From Allopusillimonas ginsengisoli (lineage in GTDB: Bacteria > Pseudomonadota > Gammaproteobacteria > Burkholderiales > Burkholderiaceae_B): 64,000 nucleotides of DNA. The stretch's first letter is position 1; each line of letters opens with the position of its first letter. The notes under the pieces were generated by a model, which worked only from the letters and a program-made list of their open reading frames with translations, did not search any database and was not told the origin of the DNA. The position numbers were made by a program, and so were the translations under genes. The DNA is taken from the NCBI GenBank assembly GCA_005239165.1, contig RAPG01000001.1, positions 62,001 through 126,000 of the forward strand, given 5' to 3'. This document shows positions 19,290 to 29,565 of the stretch, piece by piece.

Positions 19290-19865
19290 ATGATCGGACG
19301 CATTACCGGAAAACTGATTGAAAAACTCCCTCCTGTCGTCTGCATCGACGTGGGCGGGGTGGGCTACGAGATCGATGTTCCGATGAGCACCTTGTACGAC
19401 CTGCCTGAGACCGGTTCAACCATTACGTTGTATACCCACCTGGCCGTACGCGAAGACGCGCATACCCTGTACGGGTTTCTTTCCGCCAAAGAGCGTAGTG
19501 CTTTTCGCGCACTCATCAAGGTGACGGGCATTGGCGCGCGCACGGCCCTTTCTGTGCTGTCGGGCATGACTGTCGATGAACTGGGTGCCGCCATTACACA
19601 GCAGGAAACCGTACGCCTGACGCGGGTTCCTGGTATTGGCAAGAAAACAGCCGAGCGCTTGTTGCTGGAGTTGCGGGGCAAGCTGGGTGCTGACCTGCCG
19701 CAGGCTCCGGGCACGCTGACCAACGGGCGCGACGATATCATGAACGCACTGTTGTCACTAGGGTATTCTTCCAGCGAGTCACAGGCAGCGCTCAAGAAAC
19801 TGCCTGAAGGCGTCGAAGTGGCTGAAGGTATCAGGCTGGCCCTCAAGTCGCTGTCTCGGGCCTGA
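19290..19865 (+). CDS. ruvA: Holliday junction DNA helicase subunit RuvA
   Basis: A 191-residue RuvA with OB fold ([12 protein letters not shown]), two HhH motifs ([15 protein letters not shown] and [20 protein letters not shown]) and the C-terminal UBA-like domain that touches RuvB. GGAG lies ten bases before the ATG. In most relatives ruvB follows directly; here a threonine dehydratase gene on the other strand lies between them. Confidence 0.95.
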   Translation: MIGRITGKLIEKLPPVVCIDVGGVGYEIDVPMSTLYDLPETGSTITLYTHLAVREDAHTLYGFLSAKERSAFRALIKVTGIGARTALSVLSGMTVDELGAAITQQETVRLTRVPGIGKKTAERLLLELRGKLGADLPQAPGTLTNGRDDIMNALLSLGYSSSESQAALKKLPEGVEVAEGIRLALKSLSRA

Positions 19866-20083
19866 GGCGCGGTATCAGGCTCTTGGCCTTGGGCGTCACG
19901 TTGCTGACCACAAGGCCGCTAACGCCTGTTGACGTCATGGCCGGGGCCATCCCACCCACGACCCGCCCAAGAACGCCTGGGCAGGCATACAAGACAGATG
20001 GCAGGCTATGAATTGTCGCGGGGCGTATGCTGCAGCGGGCAATCACCAGCCATGCTGCGCCCAAGACAGGCCGACAGCCGCCG

Positions 20084-21069
20084 TCAGGCAGACGGCAGGT
20101 TGTCAGCTTGCGCAAGAAGGGCACCATAGCTGGCAAGATCTACATTGCCACCACTTAGCACCACACCGACTCTCATGCCTTTCAGGGATGCGGCTTCATT
20201 CATGACGGCGGCTGCCCCCAGGCAACCAGTGGGTTCCACAACTATTTTCATGCGTTCTGCAAAAAAACGCATGGCCTGCACAAGCTGGGCATCTGTAACG
20301 GTGAGTATGTCTTTGACATGACGCCTGATGAGCGTAAACGTCAGTTGCCCCAGCGCCTGTGTGAGCGCGCCATCGGCAATAGACTGGGGCTGGGCAATAC
20401 GTACAATGGCCCCGCTGCGAAATGACTGCTGCGCATCGTTACCCGCCTCGGGCTCGACACCAAATACCTGGCAATCGGGGCTGATCGCATGGGCCGACAA
20501 TACTGACCCTGAAATCAGGCCCCCGCCGCCCACAGGCACAAACAAGGCATCAAGGCCGCCTGCGTCTTCCAGCAGCTCTTTGACGGCTGTACCCTGCCCT
20601 GCAATGACATCAGCGTAATCAAATGGGGGAATCAGGCTGAGACCGTCGCGCTCGACAAACTGGCGGGCAACCTGTTCACGGTCTTGAGTGGCGCGGTCAT
20701 ACTCGACGACACGAGCGCCGTATTCTTGCGTGGCGTTCTTTTTTGCACGCGGCGCATCGGCTGGCATCACAATGGTTGCTGGTGCGCCCAGCAGCCTGGC
20801 CGCTAACGCAACTGCCTGCGCATGATTACCAGATGAAAATGCCACGACACCCCGGCGCCGCTGTGCATCATTTAACGCAGCAATGGCGTTGTAGCCACCA
20901 CGAAATTTGAAGGCACCAATCCGCTGGAAATTTTCGCACTTGAAAAAACCTGGGCACCCAGGCGCGCGTCAAGTGTGCTAGAGCGCAACACCGGAGTACG
21001 GTGGGCAACCCCCTCCAGACGGAAAGCGGCTTTTGTGACATCTTCGTAATCAGGCAGAGTGGCGGTCAT
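20084..21069 (-). pseudogene. Threonine/serine dehydratase, PLP type II fold, frameshifted
   Basis: Two adjacent minus-strand frames form one 328-residue PLP enzyme that deaminates threonine or serine to the 2-oxo acid. The 5' part (MTATLPDYEDV to LGAQVF) and the 3' part (VAFSSGNHAQAVALAA, GGGGLISG phosphate loop, LSGGNVD end) are joined by a stretch encoding FKCENFQRIGAFKFRGGYNA, with the PLP lysine in FKFRG, in the 3' frame. The break is in the A-run at 20943-20948: a seventh base restores the frame. No ACT regulatory domain, so it is a short catabolic-type enzyme. It lies between ruvA and ruvB. Confidence 0.87.
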
Positions 21070-21212
21070 GGGTGTTTTTCGACAGAAAATAACTCAAAAA
21101 GGAAGACAAACTCTGTAGCTTGCCTTGCAATTATGCGTCACGATGCAATTGTCCGCATAGCGTTCGCGCATCGGTTACCATTAACACTGTAAATATACTC
21201 AGCACATACCCC

Positions 21213-22280
21213 ATGGCCATACATTCTGACTCACTCTCGAGCGCTCCGGCTCCAGAGCGCATTGTCACCCCGCATAGCGCTTCGCCCAATGAAGAGTCTA
21301 TTGAGCGCGCCCTGCGCCCACGATCACTGGGCGAATACATAGGCCAGCATCGCGTACGCGAGCAACTCGAAATTTTCATTCAAGCCGCCCGCAACCGTGG
21401 TGAGTCGCTTGACCATGTTCTGCTTTTCGGCCCCCCTGGCCTGGGTAAAACCACGCTCGCCCACATCGTGGCGCACGAAATGGGCGTGCAAATGCGACAG
21501 ACTTCTGGCCCGGTACTTGAGCGCCCGGGTGATCTCGCCGCCCTGCTCACCAATCTCGAAAAAAACGATGTGCTTTTTATCGACGAAATTCACCGTCTGT
21601 CACCGGTCGTCGAAGAAATACTCTACCCGGCACTCGAAGATTTCCAGATCGACATTCTCATAGGCGAAGGGCCAGCGGCCCGCAGCGTAAAAATCGATCT
21701 GCAGCCGTTTACTCTGGTCGGTGCCACCACACGCGCCGGCATGCTTACCAACCCGCTGCGCGACCGCTTTGGCATCGTCTCGCGGCTCGAGTTCTACAGT
21801 GCCGAAGATCTCACCCACATCGTCACACGCAGCGCCAATTTGCTCAATGCTCATGCTTCAGCAGAGGGAGCAGTTGAAATCGCACGCCGCGCACGCGGCA
21901 CACCTCGTATTGCCAACCGGCTACTCAGACGCGTGCGTGATTACGCCGAGGTTAAGGCCGACGGCCGTATAGATGCCGAAGTCGCCAATGCCGCCCTTGC
22001 CATGCTCGAGGTCGATCCGCAAGGACTAGACCTGATGGATCGCAAACTGCTCGAAGCTATTATTCACAAATTTGACGGCGGCCCGGTAGGTGTTGACAGC
22101 CTGGCGGCCGCCATTGGCGAAGAGCGCGACACCATCGAAGACGTCATCGAGCCTTATCTGATTCAGCACGGTTACCTGCAGCGCACGCCGCGGGGTCGGG
22201 TGGCCACGCTAACCACATGGCGTCATCTGGGCCTTACGCCTCCAACCGGTCCTGGCGGCACGCCTGAGTTATTTCCCTAA
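21213..22280 (+). CDS. ruvB: Holliday junction branch migration ATPase RuvB
   Basis: A 355-residue AAA+ motor that drives branch migration with RuvA. Walker [10 protein letters not shown], Walker B IDEIHRLS, sensor 1 [10 protein letters not shown] and arginine finger GTPRIANRL are all present, followed by the winged-helix domain with [14 protein letters not shown]. The frame is open to 21120, but the ATG at 21213 gives the usual N-terminus. Detached from ruvA by a dehydratase gene, so it needs its own promoter. Confidence 0.95.
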   Translation: MAIHSDSLSSAPAPERIVTPHSASPNEESIERALRPRSLGEYIGQHRVREQLEIFIQAARNRGESLDHVLLFGPPGLGKTTLAHIVAHEMGVQMRQTSGPVLERPGDLAALLTNLEKNDVLFIDEIHRLSPVVEEILYPALEDFQIDILIGEGPAARSVKIDLQPFTLVGATTRAGMLTNPLRDRFGIVSRLEFYSAEDLTHIVTRSANLLNAHASAEGAVEIARRARGTPRIANRLLRRVRDYAEVKADGRIDAEVANAALAMLEVDPQGLDLMDRKLLEAIIHKFDGGPVGVDSLAAAIGEERDTIEDVIEPYLIQHGYLQRTPRGRVATLTTWRHLGLTPPTGPGGTPELFP

Positions 22281-22485
22281 CTGGTTTACGACGCTGCAGC
22301 GCCTGAATATGCCGCTGTCATGCGTCGCTCGTGCATAGCACCTGCTGCCTGGTGCTCTGTGCGCCAGACTGGCGGCCGCACAGCGACCCGTGCATGGACG
22401 GCACTAGGCAGGTGCAGGGTGGGGACGGTGTCAGGCATGTACCGTACGTATGCCGCATGCGACGCGCCGTAATCGTGTACCGCTA

Positions 22486-24314
22486 CTACAGCACCGGCAG
22501 CCCCGCTACGCAGCGCAGCAGCTCTTCACCGTAGACTTCGCGCTTGCGCACGCCGATTCCAGTAATACCGGCGAGATCTTCCAGGGTTTGCGGACTTTCA
22601 AGAGCAACTTCACGCAGCGTGGCATCATGAAAAACAACGTAAGCCGGAACGCCATGGTTGCGCGCCACGTCGGCGCGCCACGCGCGCAGAAGCTCAAACC
22701 GCTGTTGTGCCTCGGGCGGCAGTAAGGCAACCGGCTCTTTGCCGCGCCCGCCTGCAGAGCGCGAACTGCGTGATTTTTTTCTGATTCGCGCCTGAGCATC
22801 AGCGTATGCTCGCCTTTGAGCACAGCCCGGCTGGTTTCTGTAAGCGCAAGCGTACCGTAACCTTCGTGATCGACCGCCAGCAGGCTGTTGGCCAGCAACT
22901 GGCGCAGCACGCCACGCCAGGCATTTTCAGACAGGTCTGCACCTACACCAAAAACTGACAAGGTGTCATGGCCATACTCTTTGATGCGCTCGGTAAGCTT
23001 TCCACGCAGTATGTCAATGAGATGGCCTGCGCCAAAACGCTGTCCGCGCTCACGCCACAGCCGATAGACCGCAGACAGAATCTTCTGCGCCGCAACGGTA
23101 CCGTCCCAGGCTTCAGGTGGTTCGAGGCATGTGTCACAGTTTCCGCAAGGCTGGATAGTCTGGTCAAAGTAGGCCAGCAAACGCTGGCGCCGGCACGATA
23201 CGGTTTCACACAAGCCCAGCATGGCATCAAGTTGTGCCCCCAGCCGACGCTTGAAAGATTCGTCACCCGTCGACTCATTAATCATGCGGCGCTGTTGCAC
23301 CACATCTTGCAAGCCATATGCCAGCCATGCGGTGGCCGGCAGACTATCACGACCGGCACGGCCGGTTTCCTGGTAATACCCTTCAACAGACTTGGGCATG
23401 TCGATGTGCGCCACGAACCGCACATCGGGCTTGTTGACGCCCATGCCGAACGCAATGGTGGCCACCATGACCCGCCCCTCTTCCCGCAGAAAACGCGACT
23501 GGTTATCGGCGCGCACCGCCTGGCTGAGACCGGCGTGGTAAGGCAGCGCCGGAACACCATGTTCACACAGAAAGTTAGCTGTTTCATCGACGCGCGCCCG
23601 CGACAGGCAATAAACAATGCCGCAATCGCCGTCGTGCTCGGCCTTGATAAATGCCAGCAACTGCCGCCGTACCTCGTTTTTTTCAATAATACGATAGCGG
23701 ATGTTAGGACGATCAAAGCTGGCCACAAAATGCGGAGCACCGTTCAGGGCCAGTCGCTCTGCAATCTCGCTTCGGGTGGTGGACGTTGCTGTAGCCGTAA
23801 GTGCCAGTCGTGGTATATGAGGCCACTTTTCGTGCAACACAGACAGCCCGAGATACTCGGGCCTGAAATCATGCCCCCACTGCGACACGCAATGCGCCTC
23901 GTCAATGGCAAACAGCGCAATACGCCCCTGCGAAAGCATATCCATGCACCGGTCAGTTAACAGGCGCTCAGGCGCGACATACAGTAGATCAAGCTCGCCG
24001 GCGACAAAAGCCCGCTCAACTTCACGCGCCTCACGCCAGTCTTGCGACGAATTAAGATAAGCCGCGCGCACGCCCAACTCGGTCAGAGCATCGACCTGGT
24101 CTTGCATGAGTGCGATCAGTGGCGAAATAATAATGCCGGTGCCGGGCCTGACCAGCGCTGGTATCTGATAACACAGCGACTTGCCGCCGCCGGTGGGCAT
24201 TAGCACCAGCGCATCACCGCCTTCGACAACATGATCAATAATGGCCTGCTGCTCACCACGAAACGCTTCGTAGCCGAATACTTGCTGCAGGGTTTCCAGG
24301 GAAGATAAAGGCAT
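22486..24314 (-). pseudogene. recQ: ATP-dependent DNA helicase RecQ, frameshifted before the HRDC domain
   Basis: A RecQ helicase whose repaired length, 609 residues, is standard. Present: [11 protein letters not shown] (Walker A), [17 protein letters not shown], the helicase C domain with [12 protein letters not shown] and QETGRAGRD, and the zinc motif ending CGNCDTC. After the winged helix the main frame continues as unrelated sequence, while the HRDC domain ([19 protein letters not shown] to the stop at 22486) lies in the -1 frame. The break is in the T-run at 22774-22780 (A7 on the coding strand); one more base joins both parts. RecQ acts in recombination and fork repair. Confidence 0.9.
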
Positions 24315-24329
24315 GCGAAAAAATAATAA

Positions 24330-25424
24330 CTAAAAAATCGGCACTGACAGCCGGACCCCTACATCATAGTCTCCGGTGCGAAGTTCGCGCCGGGTACTGA
24401 TGCCAACGCGCAGATTGGGGCTATACCAAAACTGCTGGGTCAGGCCAAAACTGCTGCTGGAGTCGCCCGAGGTGGGGTTGTAGCGCTCAAACGTGCCGCT
24501 GATGTCGCCCCAGCGCCGGGTGGGCACGGTCGCCGACCATTTGTGACGACTTGCCCCAACCGTTGCCGGGCCACCCGAATACGTACTGAGATCAACAAAC
24601 CCTTCAGAGTAATGCTCGTTCATCCAGGCCAGCGCAAGGCTGTCAGTGACGTCGACAGCGTATCCGGCCTGATAGCGCCAGCCTTTGTACAGGCCGTGGC
24701 TGGCCCGTGCCACGCCAGCCGTCCATGCACCCCACTGGGTCTCATACTCGCCCCCCAGGCCCGTAGTGACCATGTGAGGAGCCACTTCGATCTGGGACTC
24801 CATCGTAAGATCGGGTAAAAGTCCATAGCTGAGCAGCACGTGGGCTGCGCGCTCTCCATAATCGAGATCGCCTTCTCTGACGTCGGGAGCACGGTCAATG
24901 GCCCCAAGTGAAACCGAGTAGGCCCACTCGTCGTCGGGGCTGGCTTGCCCCGCCGACCTCGCGACAGTAATGCCACCCAGGCTTGCACCACGGGCCCAGG
25001 CGGGTGCTGCAATCGCACGATTCCCCAAAGAAACCCGCAGCCCCTGGTCCCCCTTGTACTGCCATGCGCTGGTGCCCATGGCCCAGGGCCGATCAGCAGC
25101 AAGGCTGCGGATCTTGCCTGGCTTTCGGCCCCGGGATCCTCGCAAACCGGGCGACTCATCAGAAACATGTGTGCGCTGCGGCTCGGGGGGGCTGCTTGCC
25201 TGCCATGTGTAACGATCAGGGACATAACCCGGACCAAAATCGGACTGCTCTTGCACTGCATCCAGCGGTACAGCCTTTATGGAAGGCTGGTCGGGTACAG
25301 AATATGCCCTCACGCCGCCCAGGGCTCGCCAAGGCGGCGGCGCACTACCGGTTGCCTGCCCTTGCACTGGCATGGCAAGCGCAAGCAACACTGCAACAAA
25401 CAACCCTTGATGAAAAAAATGCAT
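24330..25424 (-). CDS. Secreted beta-barrel protein, usher-like
   Basis: A 364-residue protein with signal peptide (MHFFHQGLFVAVLLALAMPVQG) and a C-terminus typical of outer-membrane barrels (ends VRLSVPIF). The last 200 residues alternate polar and hydrophobic residues, and phrases such as LLSYGLLPDLTMESQ, WGAWTAGVARA and KGWRYQAGYAVDVT resemble the barrel of chaperone-usher pilus ushers. It is less than half the usual usher length and lacks the plug and C-terminal periplasmic domains; there is no chaperone or pilin gene nearby. It may be a mini-usher or an unrelated barrel. Confidence 0.5.
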   Translation of the reverse strand: MHFFHQGLFVAVLLALAMPVQGQATGSAPPPWRALGGVRAYSVPDQPSIKAVPLDAVQEQSDFGPGYVPDRYTWQASSPPEPQRTHVSDESPGLRGSRGRKPGKIRSLAADRPWAMGTSAWQYKGDQGLRVSLGNRAIAAPAWARGASLGGITVARSAGQASPDDEWAYSVSLGAIDRAPDVREGDLDYGERAAHVLLSYGLLPDLTMESQIEVAPHMVTTGLGGEYETQWGAWTAGVARASHGLYKGWRYQAGYAVDVTDSLALAWMNEHYSEGFVDLSTYSGGPATVGASRHKWSATVPTRRWGDISGTFERYNPTSGDSSSSFGLTQQFWYSPNLRVGISTRRELRTGDYDVGVRLSVPIF

Positions 25425-25578
25425 AACAACAACAATGGAATTCAGAACCCGCTACGGGCGTACCCCGAGCTTGGGAAGAGGACTGCCATGGAGCGCTCTG
25501 GCCGGGAGTCAGAGGCTTCTGGCTGCGAAACAGCAGGCCTTGAACCTTGCAAGACGGGTGTCTTGTTTACTGGCGGCG

Positions 25579-27369
25579 TTAAGAACGAGACCGACGCTCG
25601 GGCGGGTGATCAAGCATGGCTTCTGCACTCGCATCGAGCGAACGCTTGAGTGCGCTGTATTTTTCAAGCACCGCAGACTTGTAGACCACGCCCAACAGCG
25701 CGGGACGCTCTTCGTTTGTGACCACCGGCAGTCGCTCGCCCCTGAACTGCACGAAGTAATCTTGGGCCTGATCCAGCGACATGCTGGCGTGCAGGGTTTT
25801 GATAACATCACGCCGTAGTACATCACCAGCCAGTTTTTGCCCCAGGTCACTCTGGCTTAACAATAAACTGGTTAGGTCTTGCTGCGCAATGACACCCTGG
25901 AAAATATTGTCGTCATCAACCACATATAAATATCTCACAGGGTAATCAAGAAACATCTGCAGTGCATCTTTAATCGGCGCGCTGGCCGCCACAACCGTGT
26001 CGGCCGGACGCACAAGATCGCTGATCAAGGTGTAACGCAGACGATGACGCAGCAAGGCATCGCGTTCGCGCACGACAGTTACGTCATACATGGCCACCTC
26101 GGCCATTGCCCGTGATACAAAATACGCCACCACCGCCGCCAGCATCAGGGGCAGCACAATCTGGTAGCTCAGGGTCATTTCGAAAATCATGAGTATGGCC
26201 ATCAAGGGTGCGCTAGTAGCTGCCCCCAGGAAACTGCCCATACCCACGAGGGCATACATGTAAACCGGCGCCTGCATACCGGGCCACATCGCCGCCATGA
26301 TCAGACCGAACAGCGTACCCAGCGCACCACCCACAAACAGAGCGGGCGTAAACACGCCGCCAACGGCGCCCGACCCCACTGTAATGGCCGTGGCGACCAC
26401 CTTGCATACCAGTATGACGACCACAGCTTGCCAGGCCCATGACGTGTGCAGAAAAGAATACACGACGCTGTAACCATTGCCGGCAACTGGTGGCAAGAAC
26501 ATCAGCAGTATGCCCAGCAGAGCGCCACCCACGCCCAGACGCAGTGGCAGCGGCAGCTTGGTCCTGCGGAATAAACGGCGGGTAAGGTCAATAAATTTCA
26601 GAAACAGGGGCGCACCAAACCCGGCCAGCACGCCGAGGGCAACAAAAGGCAACACCTCAAGACCTGGAATTTGCGGGATATCTGTCATGGCGTACGTGGT
26701 TTGGTAGTGTCCCGTCATGCGCATGACAATGTTGGCAGATGCAGCCGCCACCAGCAATGGCCCGAACGAGCGCATCGACATCGACCCAAGCACGATTTCT
26801 GCCACAAACAGGGCGCCCGCCAGAGGCGCACCATAGGCCGACGCCACACCCGCTGCCGCGCCGCAGGCCACCAGCAACCGCAATCGCGCCGTACTGAAAT
26901 AGGTAAAACGGCCGAGGGCCGAGGCACACAGTGATGCAAGGTGCACCATGGCACCCTCCCGACCCAGCGAGCCACCTGAAGAAACCGAAAACAATGATGA
27001 CAGGGAACGCAACAGGCCTTGCCGAATTGACAGGCGACCATCGCCAATAGCAACGGCCTCCATGTAGTCGGCGTTGGCGCCTCCTTGCAGCCTGGATGCC
27101 GCCCACAGCAGCAAGCCGGCCATCACCCCACCCGCAGCCGGGAGCATGAGCCGGCCATACCAGGGCAGGCTGGTGATCATGCCGACAATAGAACCGCTTT
27201 TGCCAGTAGCCATATGCTGGACCAAATCCATGCCCTGGTGGAAGGCTATCGTGGCAAAAGCGCCAAAGACGCCCGCCACCGCCGCCCAGCAAAGCATGGC
27301 AGGCATATCGGTCAGCCATGAGTACCCCGCGAGCCGATTCCGCACAGACTGTACGCTGCGCTGAATCAT
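25579..27369 (-). CDS. ClC-family chloride channel/antiporter with CBS pair
   Basis: A 596-residue ClC protein: about twelve membrane segments in residues 25-420, followed by two CBS domains (about 450-580) that usually bind adenine nucleotides. The gating glutamate is present in GREGA (in place of GREGP), a second acidic residue in FVAE, and the GSGAVGGVFTPALFVGG region is intact. The first selectivity motif reads GGAN, not GSGIP, so ion preference may differ from classical chloride exchangers. It ends in a basic RRSRS tail. Confidence 0.88.
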   Translation of the reverse strand: MIQRSVQSVRNRLAGYSWLTDMPAMLCWAAVAGVFGAFATIAFHQGMDLVQHMATGKSGSIVGMITSLPWYGRLMLPAAGGVMAGLLLWAASRLQGGANADYMEAVAIGDGRLSIRQGLLRSLSSLFSVSSGGSLGREGAMVHLASLCASALGRFTYFSTARLRLLVACGAAAGVASAYGAPLAGALFVAEIVLGSMSMRSFGPLLVAAASANIVMRMTGHYQTTYAMTDIPQIPGLEVLPFVALGVLAGFGAPLFLKFIDLTRRLFRRTKLPLPLRLGVGGALLGILLMFLPPVAGNGYSVVYSFLHTSWAWQAVVVILVCKVVATAITVGSGAVGGVFTPALFVGGALGTLFGLIMAAMWPGMQAPVYMYALVGMGSFLGAATSAPLMAILMIFEMTLSYQIVLPLMLAAVVAYFVSRAMAEVAMYDVTVVRERDALLRHRLRYTLISDLVRPADTVVAASAPIKDALQMFLDYPVRYLYVVDDDNIFQGVIAQQDLTSLLLSQSDLGQKLAGDVLRRDVIKTLHASMSLDQAQDYFVQFRGERLPVVTNEERPALLGVVYKSAVLEKYSALKRSLDASAEAMLDHPPERRSRS

Positions 27370-27478
27370 GGCGACACGGGCTTAAAGGAATGAGTCATCA
27401 TCGTATGCAACATTTATGTATTTCAATTCATTTCCAGCAGCTTGCGCGGCCATGCATCACACGGCACACTTGCATACT

Positions 27479-28180
27479 ATGGAAACACCTCTTATCAAAG
27501 TGCTGGTCGTGGACGACGACCCGGCCCTGCGCCAGTTACTGGCAGATTATCTGAACCGGCACCATTACGATACCTTGCTTGCTGCCGGCGCGGGCGATCT
27601 GGTGGAGCGCATTCAGCGTTATTCGCCTGATCTTATCGTGCTCGACCGTATGATGCCCGATGGCGATGGCGCCGAAGCATGCCGGCGCCTGCGCCAGCAG
27701 GGCGAAGACATTCCCGTTATTTTACTGACTGCGCGTGATGAAACCGTAGACCGTGTAATCGGGCTCGAAGCAGGGGCGGACGACTATCTGGGCAAGCCTT
27801 TTGATCCGCGCGAATTGCTGGCCCGTATTGAGGCGGTGCTCAGGCGCAAAAAAGGGGCTTCCGCCCTTAATAAAGACAAGCCTGTTCCGTTCGGGCCTTT
27901 TGTATTCGACCCCACCACCCGCCAGCTTATGAAGGGCACAGAAATCATCAAGCTGACAGGCGGCGAGGTTAACCTGCTGGAGGCGCTGGTCAGCAACCCG
28001 GGCAAGCCGCTTTCGCGCGACCGCTTGCTGGCACTGGCCCGTGACGATGACGAGGGTATTCGTAATGACCGCGCTATTGATATCGCTATTTTGCGCCTGC
28101 GTCGTGCCATCGAAGACGACCCCAAACAACCACGCTGGATCCAGACGGTCTGGGGCGTAGGCTATCGGTTTTCGCCCTGA
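27479..28180 (+). CDS. OmpR-family response regulator
   Basis: A 233-residue two-component regulator: receiver domain with acidic pocket VVDDDP, phospho-Asp in LIVLDRMMP (about residue 55) and Lys in GKPFDPREL, then a winged-helix DNA-binding domain ending TVWGVGYRF. The ATG at 27479 begins METPLIKVLVVDDD; the longer frame from 27416 lacks homology. Its TGA overlaps the ATG of the sensor kinase gene (TGATG), so the pair is translationally coupled. The sequence is closest in style to OmpR/RisA. Confidence 0.92.
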   Translation: METPLIKVLVVDDDPALRQLLADYLNRHHYDTLLAAGAGDLVERIQRYSPDLIVLDRMMPDGDGAEACRRLRQQGEDIPVILLTARDETVDRVIGLEAGADDYLGKPFDPRELLARIEAVLRRKKGASALNKDKPVPFGPFVFDPTTRQLMKGTEIIKLTGGEVNLLEALVSNPGKPLSRDRLLALARDDDEGIRNDRAIDIAILRLRRAIEDDPKQPRWIQTVWGVGYRFSP

Positions 28181-29565
28181 TGCGCCGATTGCCGTTGCCG
28201 CGCTCACTGTCAGCACGCATGGTTTTGCTGACGCTGGGCACCATATTACTGGTGCAGGCCGCTACGTTTGCTACGGTTTCGTATTATCGCAAAAAATTTA
28301 CGGCGGACGTGGCCGCAGAATTAACGGCGACCACCATACGCACACTCCAGGCCTCACTGGCCGAGATTCCGGCCGAAGGGCGGGCCGACTTTGTGAAGCA
28401 TGCGTCACGCAACGAGTGGCGGCTCTGGTCCCGCAGCCTGCCGTCGAACGCAAGCGTCTCGGGGTATCGGCCGCATCACCGCACCCGACCGCCTCCCCCT
28501 CCCATCACAAAAGACATACGCGAAAGCCTGCGGCTGTTCGTCCAGGAGCTGAACGAGCGGCTTGACGGCAACACCCGGGTTGCATTGTCGCGCGGCCCCG
28601 AACCACGTCTGTACATTTCTTTGCTCTCCGACGCCGGTGTTGATGCTGCCAACACAGAGCGTGAATGGCTGGTCATTCCGCTTGACCGCGTCGCGCCAAC
28701 TGTAGGAACTCCTGTGATCGTCATATGGATCACGGGCATGGGCCTGCTCCTGCTGATGGCGGCAGCATTTTCATGGCATATTACCCGGCCACTTACGCGT
28801 CTGGCCAAGGCCGCCGACCAATTCGCCGCAGGCCAGCCCCAGCGGGTTACGCCTTCGGGCCCGCGCGAAACCCGTGTATTGGCCGAGCGATTCAATGCCA
28901 TGCAGAACACCCTGGCCGAAAACAGCGCCGTACAACGCACCTTGCTTGCGGGGTTGCCGCATGACCTGAAAGGCCCGCTCTCACGCATGTGGCTGCGCAT
29001 AGAAATGGTCAATGACCCCACGTTTCAGGATGGCATGCGCAAAGACGTGCAAGACATGCAACGCATGGTCGACCAGTTCATCGGTTTTGTACGCGGCTCA
29101 GACCCAGGCTCTTATCATTTTTCGCCTTTAGCCCTGAATGCCTGGCTGGATGAGCAAGTCATGGCCTGGGAGAGCGCAGGCAGTCCTGTCAGTCTTGTCA
29201 GCCAGCCAACGCAAGCGCTGCAGGTAAGTGCCGACCGGCTCTCTCTGGGCCGGCTGCTTGATAACCTGATTTCAAATGCGCTCAATCATGGCGCCCCGCC
29301 GGTAGAGCTTACGCTAGACGAAAGCGACGGGTTTGCCGTGATTACGGTGGCCGATCACGGGCCCGGCATCAGCGTGGAGCGCCGGGCCGAGGCTTTACGC
29401 CCGTTTTCCAGACTGGACGATGCCCGCACCCGCACAGGCTCGGTGGGCCTGGGTCTTGCGTTGGCCGACACTATCGCCCGCGCGCATCAAGGAACACTGA
29501 CGCTAGATGATGCACCCTCAGGAGGCCTGCTTATTGTCATCAGGCTTCCTTTGAGTCGGGCTTGA
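28180..29565 (+). CDS. Sensor histidine kinase, EnvZ-like architecture
   Basis: A 461-residue inner-membrane kinase: membrane segment about 15-37, a periplasmic region containing a Pro-rich stretch (HHRTRPPPPPITKD), a second membrane segment about 183-207, HAMP, then HisKA with PHDLKGPLSRM (phospho-His) and HATPase with DNLISNALNHG, DHGPGI and GSVGLGLA. Paired with the regulator immediately upstream. The 3' end overlaps the convergent bd-type subunit II gene by 26 bases. The signal is not known; the location suggests membrane or respiratory stress. Confidence 0.9.
   Translation: MRRLPLPRSLSARMVLLTLGTILLVQAATFATVSYYRKKFTADVAAELTATTIRTLQASLAEIPAEGRADFVKHASRNEWRLWSRSLPSNASVSGYRPHHRTRPPPPPITKDIRESLRLFVQELNERLDGNTRVALSRGPEPRLYISLLSDAGVDAANTEREWLVIPLDRVAPTVGTPVIVIWITGMGLLLLMAAAFSWHITRPLTRLAKAADQFAAGQPQRVTPSGPRETRVLAERFNAMQNTLAENSAVQRTLLAGLPHDLKGPLSRMWLRIEMVNDPTFQDGMRKDVQDMQRMVDQFIGFVRGSDPGSYHFSPLALNAWLDEQVMAWESAGSPVSLVSQPTQALQVSADRLSLGRLLDNLISNALNHGAPPVELTLDESDGFAVITVADHGPGISVERRAEALRPFSRLDDARTRTGSVGLGLALADTIARAHQGTLTLDDAPSGGLLIVIRLPLSRA

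Noticed and set aside
22968..23960. Long open frame antisense to recQ
   Set aside because: Lies entirely within conserved RecQ helicase coding sequence on the other strand.
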